DNA from: Epinephelus fuscoguttatus
Taxonomy: Eukaryota; Chordata; Actinopteri; Perciformes; Serranidae
NCBI RefSeq assembly: GCF_011397635.1
Contig: NC_064760.1
Span: 29,566,856-29,630,855 of the forward strand
Direction: 5' to 3'
Length of the DNA: 64,000 nucleotides
Shown piece after piece: positions 23,430-36,256 of the stretch. Numbering within the stretch: the stretch's first letter is position 1; each line of letters opens with the position of its first letter. A program made the position numbers and the translations under genes. The notes below the pieces were generated by a model. It worked only from the letters and a program-made list of their open reading frames with translations. It ran no database searches and was not told where the DNA came from.

Positions 23430-24010
23430 TTAAGCCAAAATATCCCGGATATGAGCGCTGCCATCTTGTGCTGGTCACGTAATTTGGAGCCATAGTCACA
23501 GGATGGAGTTCCCACCCATACACCCATTCGACCCAATCTCAATCAACGCCATTGAATGTGAGTGCACCGATTGGTACACACAGCTGTCAATCATGATGTC
23601 AAACCCCCTTTTTATTGTATCAAATAACTAATTAAACCAAATTTATATGTAAAAAAAGAGCACTCGAATAGACATCAGTGTGATAGAACTGCCTAAAAGG
23701 ACAGAGACCATCTTTGAGAAAAATGTGTTTGATGTGTGTAAGTTTTCAATTTGGCCCATCCGCTAACATGGAGGGGGCGGGGTTTATGACCTATACTGCT
23801 TCTAGCGGGCAATCGAGATGTTTTGTCTTCACTTTTGGGGAGCTGTCATGTTGTCCATTTTTATACAGTCACTGGTTTGTACCAAATGTCATGGCAATCC
23901 ACCCAGTAGTTCTCCGGACATTTCACTAAAAACCTCAAATGCCAACCTATTTCAGTCGAAACCAAAGTGGTGGACCGGCCGTCCATGCCATGCCGCTAAT
24001 GTTTGAATGC
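23430..24010. repeat. Dispersed fish repeat fragments
   Basis: The part at 23870-24000 (CCAAATGTCATGGCAATCCA ... AAACCTCAAATG.CAACCT ... CCAAAGTGGTGGACC) matches 44830-44910 in this window over the AAACCTCAAATG block. The part at 23430-23870 (CTAACATGGAGGGGGCGGGG and neighbours) is recognised only from memory. Confidence 0.5.
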
Positions 24011-24539
24011 CTTGGACTGTCCACATGTATAGCCCTTTGATAGACGAGCAAGGTGTCCAGGGTGTCACCCTGCCTTCTGCTCAATGTATGATGTAAAAGC
24101 CATGACCAAGAACCGGAAAATTGAAAGCAAATAAGGGAATGATTTTCCCTCTTTTGAATTTCTTCATTCATCTGCCTCATCTCTCTGACTCCTCAACAAA
24201 TTTACATTCCCCCCCTTAAGGCCGCCTAGGCAGCCCACAGGCTGTTAGCGGGGTCCGTGACCTTAGCGAGACTTTCCCCTCCGCTGCTCTCCCTCTGTCC
24301 ATCCACCCACTGTTACTCTGTGTGTTCCCTCTCTCCTGCGGCAGCCTCGAGACAGTGTGGGAGCTGTTCAGAGAGCAGGAATGCAGAGGGAGCGCTCGGA
24401 GCTCAGCTGCTGGAGGAGAGAGGAGGGAGGAGAGGAAGGCAGGAGAGGGGGATTTTTCCTTGGATGAGGTCATGGATGATGGCTTCTCTCAGAGCGAGAG
24501 CTGAGCTCGTGGCAGACGCGCCCCTGACCTCCCTCTGCC

Positions 24540-24579
<40 letters not shown>

Positions 24580-25340
24580 GAAAGGGCTGAGCCCATGGAA
24601 GGTTGGCAGAGAGATGACATCTAGTTTTCATCTCTGCCCATTACACCACAGCTAATCTCCCAGTCCAGATTGCTCTGTCTTTATCAACACACCACATATG
24701 ACAGCCAGCTTTGCACAAGGCAGTAAAGTCGAGCCCCACCGGGCCACTTTAGTGGACTCAGCCATGTGAAAAGCCCGGCTAAAATCGGCCCCATTACTAG
24801 CTGAGAGATGGGAGTGATTACTAACACACTACAATTAGCCCGCTCAGCACATATGCATCAACACAGCTGATTCAACAGCAATGTTGTCTCATCTTGAGGA
24901 GTGATCTGATTGTGTATTAGTGTACCGATTGGATGAGGAGTCCCAGTTAGTAGCAACTGTCGAGACGACAGGATGATGGTGGTTATTATTGTGATTACTC
25001 AGCCCCTTTTCCTCCCCATGTGTGAGTCACGGAGACCGACGCTCTGTGGCTTTGTGCCTCGGTGTGAAAAATATCTCTCCTTCCCCGAGCCCCCTTCCCC
25101 AGCGTGGATTTCGGGAATGTGACATCGCACCAGAGCTTTGTTGGGGGACAATAGGGCCCCCATCTGAATGTGACACATCCCTGTGGGAGCAGTTGTTGTT
25201 TTTATACGTCCTCTGATCCTCTTCCTGTGAGCGGGATTAGTTGGAGTCACTCTTATAACCCAACCCAAACTGTCATAGTCTTGATGTAAGAGAACTTAGA
25301 AGATTGACTACAGAATCACTGAGCACTATCTTCAACACTA
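24011..25340. other. Intergenic with a possible regulatory block
   Basis: No gene supported. The (CA)n tract lies at 24541-24576. The stretch 24780-24990 is free of recognised repeats, AT-balanced and contains several ATTA/TAAT cores, so it could be a conserved non-coding element, but that cannot be tested here. Confidence 0.3.
24541..24576. repeat. (CA)n microsatellite
   Basis: Eighteen uninterrupted CA units. Confidence 0.95.
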
Positions 25341-25577
25341 GTGTCAAAAATCTAAGAGCCCTGACACATCAAGTTAACAGTGGACTGTGAGGTAATGTTG
25401 GGCTGTTGTTGAGTGTTTGCGGCTGACCATTGGCCATAGTTTTTGCACCATGTCTGGCACTGCTGCCTTGTCTATTATTGACTGTTGTTTGGCTGATTCA
25501 GCGTGTCAAATTGGCAACACCAGCAGCTGATGGAGTTCTCCAGGTGATAATTCAAGAGCTGCGGTGCTCAGTTTCTA

Positions 25578-25909
25578 TGGGAGGCAAATCATTCATTCAT
25601 TCATTCATCTTCTAACCGCTTCATCCTCTTGAGGGTCGCGGAGGGGCTGGAGCCTATCCCAGCTGACATTGGGCGAGAGGCAGGGTACACCCTGGACAGG
25701 TCACCAGACTATCGCAGGGCTGACACATAGAGACAAACAACCATTCACGCTCACATTCACACCTACGGACAATTTAGGGTTACCAATTAACCTAGTCCCC
25801 AGTCTGCATGTCTTTGGACTGTGGGAGGAAGCCGGAGTGCCCGGAGAGAACCCACGCTGACACGGGGAGAACATGCAAACTCCACACAGAAGGGCTGGGA
25901 GGCAAATCA
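25578..25909 (-). mobile_element. 5'-truncated tRNA-derived SINE with 14-bp target duplication
   Basis: Read on the minus strand the element ends in TCATCTTC-flanked body followed by a (GAATG/ATTC)n tail at 25592-25608. It lacks the tRNA-like head present at 56434-56499. It is bounded by identical 14-base copies TGGGAGGCAAATCA at 25578-25591 and 25896-25909. The body is nearly identical to the copy at 56125-56512. The tail and 5' truncation point to target-primed reverse transcription. Confidence 0.9.
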
Positions 25910-27562
25910 CTTAACGCATAAATTTATACTAGCATGTTAACATTTGCTAAACACAAAGTATAGCTGAAGCTGCCGGGAAGGTCATCAGCTTTGCTTATTC
26001 ATACAACTAGTGCAGTGCCCATTCATAATGTGCCTGAATAAGCTGATCACTTGGCCACCAGTCCAGTGATTCGCTCATCGAAACAACTTCACACTCAACA
26101 CTGTGCTTCCTTGGGTCCTGAGCAATACGTGACACATTTGCATCTTCTAGCAATGCCAGAGTAAACTCATCATTTGCTAACAGCTAGCTATCTAGGTCCA
26201 GGCTATTTCCAGGAACAAAAACTTTCTTTCCGAAAATTACATCGCAAATGCTTGAAATGTTTGACTTTGCTCGAATCTAACATCTCCAGTCTCTCGTTCT
26301 TCATCTGTTGTTCAACGTCCTGTAGCGAGCAACGGAGATCGGGTTGTACTCGGCACGTTGTTGCACATGGGAGAAGTTTTCCTTGTAGGCCTTTCTGACA
26401 GAAATATCTTCATTTTAACTGAAACCGCAACTTCTTTCCTAACATTAACCGAGAATCCCTTTCTGGTAGAAAGCCCTCTAAGAAAACTTCTCTCAACTGT
26501 CACGTCATTCGGCAGTGTAGCAGTTACTAGTGCTCCCCTCTCAATACACAGTTTGTGCACACACACTACACACTACTAATAAATATGTCCTGTAGATCTC
26601 AAGAGCTCGCACTCGACACTTCACTTCCTTGGATCTTCAGCAATACACCTGCCAAGTTCTGAAGTCCATCCAGTGAATAGTAGTCGAGAAAATCAAGGGA
26701 CAGACAGACAGAGACTCCTTCCAGTTTAGTTACATGCTAGTCCTACTCGCTGGACTCGCTGGCTTTTTCAGCTAACTGCATGCCAACGCTTTGCAAGGGC
26801 ACTGTTGCTACATTCTGGGCTTAGCACCACCTATGGTGATTGTGACTGGCTTAGAGAAATACAAACAACCCAGATGTTTTTTTTCCCCATCATACCAGAA
26901 TTATAATGTCAACGTCCAGACCTTTCTCTAGCATTGATACAGCTCTGTCAAGATAGGTCTGGCTACGCGAGACTTAAAGGAGGCTGGCTAACACACACTC
27001 TCAGCAACAAGCAAGAAGTGACGGAGGCATTTTTGTGGAGCCAACTCTTCCTCAAAAAGACATCTGGCTGCCAACACCAGTGTAATAAAGCAACATTTTT
27101 GTGCAAGCAATATTTTTTTTCAACCAATATAAGAGCAGTTTTATTTTCTCTGTGTGTTCAAGTGCACCTCCAACAGAAGACATGAGGCATTGGGGGGCAA
27201 CACAAAGCATTTGATAGGTCAACCTTTGTCGAGTTGGTTCCTTGAGGTCGGCTTTTGTGTCAAAGTGAAATTAAACCCTTGAAACCTTATTGGATGAGGG
27301 TAATATGTCAGTGGTTCAGTAAGGTCGAGTGTCTTTGAATCGCATAGAATGCTCCTTTTACAAGGGTTGTGAAACCAGTTGACATCTGCAGGACTGTTTC
27401 AGATCCCTAAAACAGGTTGCCCTTCAAACCAGACAGATTGTGTGTATCTTTAATGCTATTTTTGTATCTAACTTTCAGAACTGTCACTTCTGGAATTCAA
27501 TCACAGTCCTCACCACCTGTTTTCATTTTCTCTCTATCTCACACGCACACTCACAAACACAA

Positions 27563-27600
<38 letters not shown>

Positions 27601-29560
27601 CTGTCTTGACATAAGGGCTCAATTCTCTTCTCTAAGACAGAGGAGTGATTGTTCGAGACTGCAGGTGTGTTTGCGACGCTGGGAGTTCCGTCACGCTAAT
27701 TACAGACTCTTCACTGACATCTTTATTGACACTGAATTCTGTCCCTCCTCAAACACTCCCTCCATATCTCTGTGTTGATTTTTTTTTCTTTTTTCTTTTT
27801 GACCTAACATTCAGGTCAGCAGCTGCTGAACGAATTCATCTCAGCGCTGCAGAAGCCTGAGAAGGAAATGAGTTTGGTAAACCAAGCAGCCGCACTGTGA
27901 CCCACCACAACATCCTCTTGCTTCTGTGCTCATTAACAGCCCTCTTTCCTCTCCGGCCTCTTCCGACCTACGTCCATCGCAGTGGGGTATCGCCTCGCCC
28001 CCTCGTCCTCCAACAGAGGCCCCACATCAAACAGAGTTACAGTTTGCCAGGAAGTGATATCACCACACCACAAGTCTTTGTTTGAGAAGTTTGCTTCACC
28101 GTGGACTCACTTCATTCCCTGCTGGGCCCCAGGTTTAAATAGTGGTTGTTGCACAGTGAGTAGGTACTGGCCACTGTCCAGGACTGACATTCCTGTCACT
28201 CCTGTGTGTGAGTGTGTGTGTGTAGGATCTGATTATAGCACCTTATATAGAGAAAAACAGGGAGGGTAAACCAGCGGTAGAGCATCCACTGAACTTAGTA
28301 ATGGTGGAAGTTGTTTTTTCCTCTTAATGTGACCACTGAATCGAACACCATTCTCTAGAGTCAGTGCCCGCCTCTGCTGTCCATCTCTATAGTTACTGAA
28401 AGCAATGCCAAGCAGGGAAAACAACACCATAAAAGAAAATTGCTGTTGCGTTTTACAGTCATTATTGGATTCTATAGCTGGGTGGGTGGGAGTAAGTGAT
28501 TGCAGATGTTTCTCTCTTTGTGCGACTGAAAGAAATGTTTTGTGTGCTCATGTGTCACAGCAGGCTTACAGTAGACAGTTAGGATGAGGTTAGCACTTTC
28601 CTGGTCAAGGTTAGTCAGTCAACTTTAGGAGTTCCCACACCCTGTTTCCAATAGTGTCTGTCTCTTATCATTTTTCATTTGAGAAAGAAATTGGAGATAA
28701 TGTTTTCTTTGTTCTGTTTTTTTTTTTTTTTTTTGCCCTCATCATTTTCCTTCATCATTATCATTGTGTGTGAGTCAATGTAGGAGTCTGAATTTCCCAA
28801 GATGTAACACACACTGCAGAGAAGACAGATATTAATTTCCAAGTCACATCATATATTTTTAGGGATCAGATAGCTCATGTGTTGCCCAAGTGAATAATAT
28901 GTTTTTTACGTAAGTATAACATTTTTATATGAGCATTTAGATATATTTAAAGGAGCTGTATATGACATTCAGAGCATATCTATGATTCAGAGTCTGATTC
29001 AGGTCGTCTGCACATGGCTGGAGGAGGTGACTGAGCTGGCGGCTTGCAGCTCACCGTGCTTACTCAATAAGCAGCACCACCATATCAGCACAGTCCATGG
29101 TGGTGATTAACTAACCAGTGGGATGTTCACACAGGGACTCACATGCACTAACATGCACATGCCAATAGACCGTCTACCACAACAATAAACAGAAAAGTTG
29201 AATTCCAACACACATAGAGAGAGTGTGAATTCATCCCCTGGTCAGGATGCCATTACTCCACTATATCTTTACTTGGGATGTACCTGTTACTGAATAAAGT
29301 AATTGGGAAAGCACAAGTAATGCAATGGAAACAGATATTTATTCTGCCTGAAGCTGCTCATTACTATCCAGGGAAAAAAGCCATACTGACAAATCTATGC
29401 ATGTTTCTCTGAACTGATTCATATCATTGTGGATGGCCACAAGATAAAAATGCCAGCTGTGTTTGTAACATTTGATATAACTAACCAGTTGTTTAATTTA
29501 CTACATGTGGAAACAGGTAAATGTTTGCTAACACTTAAGCCATATCAACTTTTCAAGGTC
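25910..29560. other. Intergenic, simple repeats and weak repeat fragments
   Basis: No gene supported. It contains the (CA)n tract at 27571-27596, a poly(T) run near 28720-28734 and a stretch starting about 28949 (AAAGGAGCTGTATATGACATT) that resembles a dispersed fish repeat from memory. Open frames around 27417-27778 are driven by the CA tract. Confidence 0.4.
27571..27596. repeat. (CA)n microsatellite
   Basis: Thirteen CA units preceded by imperfect CA-rich sequence from 27541. Confidence 0.95.
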
Positions 29561-29568
29561 ATTTAGTG

Positions 29569-30325
29569 TAGGGCTGCCCCCTAATAGTCGACCAAACGTT
29601 GGTCGTCCAAAAAGGTCATAGTCGGCAAGATTTCGTTGGTCGCTTAGTTGCAGAAAACAAAACAAATTCAAACTCTTGAAACTCTATTAGGAGCTGCACC
29701 TTGTCAAAATAAATTAAAACCTTTATGACTGGACCATGTGGGGATTTGATTTGAAAGGACAGACACAGGAAGAGGACACATTCAGCAGTCAGACAGAAGT
29801 CACGATACAAACCAATCACAGCTGACAGATATCTTCATGGCCCCTAATTTCCAGGGCTGGTACCTGCTGTTATTACACAGGCTAGTTATGTCGGGCAGGA
29901 AATCCAAAGTGTGGGATCATTTTGAGAAGGTGAAGGACAAACCCAAGATGATATGTAAACTCTGCCTATCATTCGTCGACTACAAACATGACGTATCATC
30001 TGAAACATGTAAGTAGCTACGTGTCCATTAGCCACTTAGCACAATCATTACTGCTTTGCCAACAGTGTCATTAACAGGCAGCTCACTCAGTGTGTGACGT
30101 GCACTTGTAGATAAAATATAGGCCTATATTAATGAAGGTTCATTAGTACGGTTTGTATTTCTCTGTAATGTAGCACAGTGTTAACAATGTTACTGACACT
30201 ATTTGAACTCAGACCTTGAACTCAGACCGTCATGTTGCCCCGCCCAAAATATATAATTTGATAATTAAATTAATATCCTAAACATGCGGCGACTAGTCGA
30301 CTAATGGCCCACATGCTGTTTAAGG
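29569..30325 (+). mobile_element. Internally deleted hAT element keeping a BED-finger exon
   Basis: The left end TAGGGCTGCCCCCTAATAGTCGAC and the right end (plus strand GCGACTAGTCGACTAATGGCCC) form diverged inverted ends centred on TAGTCGAC. Between them, 29888-30008 encodes MSGRKSKVWDHFEKVKDKPK followed by MICKLCLSFVDYKHDVSSET and then a strong GTAAGT donor. This is the start of a BED zinc finger of hAT transposases (W.HF, C-x2-C). The zinc-binding histidines and the catalytic region are absent before the right end is reached. Confidence 0.7.
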
Positions 30326-30982
30326 TTTGTTAAAACCAGTTATGTTAATGAGTCACCACAGAGAACAGCTACAGGGGGGAAAAAAGACTAAATGCAGAAT
30401 GTAAGTCTACCTTAAATGCATCTGGTCAATTTTTTGAGCCTTTAAACAAACTCCCAGGAATTATTTAGCCTACAATGACCCTTGATACACTTTAAAGCCT
30501 AAGCAGGAATTTTATTTTGTTTTTGTTTTTTTCCATTGACATTTACCTCACCCCTCCCTAACATTTGCCCTTCACATTTCTCCGTTTTGGCCTGTCTGAT
30601 AGTTTTCCATTGTCTTATCTCAACATCAAGATTGCTTCACAGCTGTTAAAAATAACCCTTCTGTCAAGATCATTGTGTCTATTTATGCCATAGTAAACAG
30701 AGCTGCACTGTCGTCTCACTTGCCCATGCCATTTGGTGAAACATTTCATTTGCTTTTTCCTGGTATTTTTTATGCCTTTGTAGTCTAAACACTACACATT
30801 GTTGTCTAATGTCTGTCAAATGGGGCCATGCATGCATGTGTGTGTTTATTGTGTGGGAAAACGGGCGGATCCTCAGGCCAGGGGGAGATACGCTGTCTGC
30901 ACTTGGACAGGCTCTTCCTCCTGGCTGATTACTGCACAGTCATAAGCACCACAAACGGAAACACAGACAGGCACACATCCAC

Positions 30983-31013
<31 letters not shown>

Positions 31014-32430
31014 TGATGACACACTGCTGACCCTACACACCCAAGAAAAGGCCCGTCTTGCATAAACACAAAGATTGTTCTTTGTTTTCCTTTTTCTTCC
31101 AGTACCCTGTCGCTTACCAACATAGCTGGGTTTTATTCCATCTGTCTGTCAGTGGTGCTATTTAAAGAGGCTTTCTTTAGAAGTGGGTGTTAGAAGCCTA
31201 AAGTAACGCCAACGCACTAAAAATACAAAATTCAAAATGACCTAAAAATAAACAAAAGAGGGAACCGGTGGAAGAAGAGGATGTGGAGGCATAGAAACTA
31301 ATGTCTGAACATTTAGTTTGTTTATGTGCACAGCTGTCATCTGCCTTTATATGTCCAGAGACACTGACACAAACAGACACACTGTGCACACTAAATACTG
31401 ACTAAATGTTGTACACAAGTTGGTTATAATTAGCAGTTGTTTGCTATTTTATAAAAAGACAAAAAGGCAAACAAGTCTGTGAATATAAAGTGTAAAAACA
31501 GGCTACATTTAGACTGTAGATCGGTTACGGGTGTTTATCCTCATTTAACATTTTATTGTCAGTTTTCTCTAGAAGTGAGTGCTGTCACTGTTGTGGTCAA
31601 CAGATAAAGACAGTTGACATCTTGCTGATTCAGCTTCTCTTAAATCCACTACACTGGAATCACATCAGTGACGACCATTGAATTTAGGATAAACTGCTGC
31701 TGTGTTGATCGAGCTGTAGCAAGGCTCTTTCTTCATTATTGTTCAACATTCCCAAGATGTATGTAACAGGGTCAATTATACAGCAGTTATTTTTTATATT
31801 AAGTATTACTATTAGACAAAATTTATTCCAGGTGTTATTACCTGACATGCTTAGACCTCCATAGTCAAAATGTGGAAAGTCTGATACTCAGTTTCTGTAC
31901 CCCTATGATCACCTTTGGGGGTACCCCACCTATAAAGGAGTGTCTCCTGCCTTACCTCTCCCCTTTTGCTGTTGTAGACTACTCCATGGGAGAGGTACGC
32001 GACATTGCTCTTGTAGTAATTTCTGTGTTTTAGCGCAGGTAAGCTACGTTTATAAGTTCATTTTTCAACCTAAACTTAATATGCTAATATGCTAACATAT
32101 TCCTGTGTCACTTCATTTGTGTAGGGGCTCAAGTTATAGGGTCGTAATTTTGTTTTTACCTCTTGCTGTCAAGTATGTTTCTGTGTTTTATCGTAATAAA
32201 CTGAATGTAACATGGCCGCCCCTTTTGCTGTTGTACTCCATGGGAGAGGGGCTTGAGTTATATGGTAGTAATTGACGGAGGATTTTATTTTGTCAGTTGT
32301 CAGGAATAAATGAACATCGCCTCCAAAGATATTGACCGTCTGGGCCTCCTCATATCAACACAACGCAGACACATGAGTCCACTGGTTACATGTGTTTTAT
32401 TTATTGATGTAAAATTATTATTTTTTCTTT
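30326..32430. other. Intergenic with TATA-like box, donor and local duplication
   Basis: No protein-coding gene supported. 30440-30760 is repeat-free and T-rich. The (CA)n tract is at 30983-31009. A TATAAAG at 31931-31937 lies about 100 bases upstream of a perfect donor CAG|GTAAGC (32036-32041). The phrases CCTTTTGCTGTTGTA and CTCCATGGGAGAGG recur at about 31961-31995 and 32221-32249, showing an old local duplication. Confidence 0.35.
30983..31009. repeat. (CA)n microsatellite
   Basis: About thirteen CA units. Confidence 0.95.
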
Positions 32431-32439
32431 ACTCTGGTC

Positions 32440-32717
32440 CAAAATACACACACATGCACATACAGGACCTATACATGCATTAGATGGAGGGATGCCAGAG
32501 TGAGGGGACTGCCCATGGACAGGCACCCCGAGAAGTTGGGATTAAGGGCCTTACTCAGGGGCACCTCAGCAGTGCCCAGGAGGTGAACTGGCATCTTTCA
32601 AGCTTCCAGTCCATGCTCCATATTTGGTCCAGACAGGTACTTGAGCCTGTGGCTGGTACTTGAGCCTGTGGCTGGTTCCCAACCCAAGTCCCCATTGACT
32701 AAGCTACTGCTGTCCCA
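32440..32717 (-). mobile_element. tRNA-derived SINE, second family, copy 1
   Basis: Read on the minus strand it starts with an A-box-like AGCTTAGTCAATGGGGACTTGGG and continues as the copy at 36455-36803: the plus strand shares AGGACCTATACATGCA, GGCACCTC-like, GGTGAACT and GCTCCATATTTGGTCC phrases. A 19-base tandem duplication (GGTACTTGAGCCTGTGGCT, 32636-32673) sits where the B box should be and disrupts it. Confidence 0.75.
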
Positions 32718-35700
32718 AAACAATCACTTGTGCCATTTGTATGTGATTATACTGACGTTCAAATGATTCATAAGCCACAGATTTTTGTTTATAGAGGAAT
32801 GAGACGATTTTGGTGAAAATCAGTGCAATTTTTAGTCTTTTTCAATATTACCATTTGACGTGCCAAAACATGGGGCTTTAATTGATTCCCACTCCAACTG
32901 TGATTATTTCAGCCTCCATTTGAACACATTTGGTGTTGTTCAGTTTTGCGTTTCTCCCAAAGTTCAAAACAATGACAATCTCTCACACACACTGCAATCA
33001 TACTGAGTAAGACCTGCATGTTTTTTGAGTCACTCTCCACACACACATGCAATCCCTCACGCAAGCCACAGCAATTATGTAATTGGGTGGCCAGGTTGCG
33101 AGAAGCAAATGTTGGCATCGTGCGTTTCTACAAACCATAGATGCATTACACTGTATGTTTGATATGTATCATATCAGCATTAAGAGGAGGAGGGGATAGT
33201 GGATGGTGTGACACCTAGACGAGACAGCTTCCAAGCTGCAGACCACTGTTTGAGACCAACAAAACAAAACTGGGTCTTTTTTACCAAGACATTTTTGTGC
33301 CTAAACTTTACCACATGTTAACCACAGTGATGTTGAAATGTAAAGAAACTTTCAACATATCCGCTACGTAATATTGTACAAATGTTACATATCATTGGTT
33401 TGCAGGAACATTCAATGCCAACATTTATTTTAGGTCGAAGTGGGACTGGTGTATGTCTTGAAACATTGTGGTCTGTGGCATCTGTGTGCAGCTCCCTGTT
33501 GATTGTGATTGGCTTGTTTGTGATCAACCACTGACCCAATCACCTGCTTTTCCACTTCTTTTCCGCACTCTGGTAACCCCTGTATTCACTGAGGTGAGGG
33601 ACTAGCTACTGTAAAAGTTCTTAAAAAGAAAAAAGACTGATTACCGTAGACGTGCCCACCACAGCAGAGATCAATGGAAAACTCCCGCACAGACGAGAAC
33701 ATAACTCACCCAAGTATGTACACAATATTTGTTGTGCGCGCACAGCTGCAGAGGAGATGAAAGGTTTTCGCAGGGAGTGTGCTGAGAGCTTTAAGTGCAG
33801 ATTCTACGTCTTTAATTTTGATCCTGCCCCCGAGTGGATGCGCACGCTCGACCTTCTGGAAACATGGAATAGCTGCCATGGAAAGGCTTTACATAATATA
33901 GGCCAGCTGGCTTATAGTGTGGTTAGAGACTGGGAGAAAGTGGTTGGGCATCCAGTTGTTGCTATTGTTGGTGTTTTCCAAGCCTCCGCAGAGTAGGCAG
34001 ATGTATTAAGTAAGTCAATGTGGGGGAAAAGTCATTCATGCTAGTTGCTGGTTAATCAGTTGCTAGTAATGGCCCAATAAAGCACCTATTTGTCGCAGTT
34101 TTTACTAGGTTCACAGAAAGTGACTAGAAAGTCCAGCATTTTACCCCCTCAGGTTCATGAGATTACAATGTGATCGAAAAATTCACTCATGCTCAGATTA
34201 TGCATCCTGGTGTGATGAGATGATAAAGTGAAAGACACATGGTGGTCAGTTCATTCTCACCACATGACACACCAGTTACTGTATCACACAAACGTGAGAC
34301 ACCATTACTCCTGAGTACAGTGAGGGATGCCACTTTGAATCTACTGGAGACAAAATTCAAGGCACTTCTGATTTTTTTTTCAGGTTTTTATCAGTCCTTA
34401 ACTGTAAGTCATTGAGTCACTGTAAAAACAACAGAACAAACACACCTGCATGCACACTGTAAAAGCACACAGAGACAATGAAAGGTCTTCATAGGTCACT
34501 GAATAAATGTGTCACAGTCTGACTTTCATTCCTCAGAAAAATGGCAGCTGAGAATGTTGGAGCCCACACACGAATCACTTCCTTGCTATATTTGATCCAT
34601 TGTGGTCACATTAGTGTCTTTACTTCCCTCATACAGTGACGGCACGCACTGTAAAAGTGGTTTTCTCTTTAATACTCTCTAATGCCTCAGTCAAAAGTCC
34701 CAACACCTCATTGACACTTCATCGTACTTCCCCCTATGACACCTTTTTTTCACTCCTTCCACCTCCTCCACTTTAAACTCTGTCGTGTCCGTGTGGGTGC
34801 TCTGTCTGTGTCATGCTGCTGTGCCACCACATTCCTCCCTGACCAGTTCCTGTGCTGTCTCAGAAAAGTACTGACAAGGGAGAAGGAAAGAGAACGGAGG
34901 GCCGAAACTGGCAGTGATGACAAACTGAGAGACGTCAAGAGAGGGTGGCCCAGTGAGATCACTGCTGCATTGATGCCATGGAAATGCTGGTGGCCTCGAC
35001 GCATGATAATTTTGAGCTAAAAACGAATAAACATAACATGGGTGATGTTTATAGATTGTTTGAGCTAATGGCAGAGTAGAATTTAAGAGGATATGGCCTC
35101 ACTAGCTCCCCATACAGCAGTGGATCTTAAGTTCTGCCCTCCATAAACACAAAGAAGCTGAAATAACAAGTGTTTGAAGTGAGGAAGTGAGATTGTTGTG
35201 AGGATAAAAGAGTAGAGGGAGGGGGTTTTCAACCAGCTTTTTGTCTGCTGGCCTCATCGAAGAAATCTTAACGTGTTTTACAGCAGAACTCTTGACCTTC
35301 AAATAAATGAAAGCACTGCCTGTGCAGTTGAAGGCAGACACGTTATACAGACATACACACAATGCCACAATGGGGAGCCATTGGCATGGTGGTAGCACTT
35401 TCCCATAATTCCCTTGGGTATGGACACAACCGGTGGGAAGCTGCTATTTCAGTTTTATGTCAGTATTTTTGCGCAGACAGTAGCAGTCAGAAACACACTT
35501 CCTGATTGTTTTACGGCATTCTTAGTCTCCAAAGCAAAAGGCGGCTCATGTCTAAAGGTTTAAGAGCTGAGCTTCCCGTTAAGGACACTTTGCTTTATTG
35601 CTTTGTTTCTATGGAATGTGTGTAAAATCCCACGAGGGCCTTACTATATTCTAAAGTATGCTCCTACTTCAGCCAACGCACTGCTGGCATGCCAAGCATT

Positions 35701-36256
35701 ACTAAGCAACATTACTATGTAACATTGTTATGCTAGGAGACGGCCGGGCACCAGGGCTTTTAACCCTGCATATATTATGCAGTAATGGTAAATGTGTTTT
35801 GCATTTACACTCTGAGATAAGATCATTTCAAAGACTCACCAGTGGAAAAAGAGTTTAATGGAAGCTATAAAGCATTGTCAGTACAGAACCGATATTGCTA
35901 TTTGTTCCATGGCTTTAGTTTATCACTTTATTTTACTTTATATTATTTATTCAATTATTCATCATTTAGCAGTGTATAAGTGGGGCTATACTCTGTCAAC
36001 AAGCCTTTACTTTGCTTACCAAACTTTCTAGAGTTCACGCCATCTAATTTAGGTATAACTTTAAATACCTAAAAAACAACGTATAGACTCATACAGAGGT
36101 AATTCCTATCAGTCTTCACTTATGATCCACTAAAAGTGTCATAAGACACACTGCAGAGTCTCTGCCCTCTGCCTGTATATTTTGATTTCATTTTATTTTC
36201 CTCTTATTTTCTGTGTTCAGGACTTTTATGGGCCTGTACCTGTACCAAACTATCTG
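32718..36256. other. Intergenic, nothing recognised
   Basis: No gene supported. A 114-codon frame at 33652-33996 begins at GTG, has no splice sites or recognisable domain and was not called. The rest holds ordinary AT-rich sequence. Confidence 0.4.

Noticed and set aside
25701-25910. Minus-strand frames shared by 25.7 kb and 56.2 kb (CGVC.FSPCQRGFSPGT.ASSHS.KTCR)
   Set aside because: Similarity between the two is due to the SINE body, not to a gene family.
33652-33996. 114-codon plus-strand frame with plausible amino-acid composition
   Set aside because: Starts at GTG, no recognisable domain, no splice context, no partner exons, and repeat origin is possible. Not enough to call a gene.
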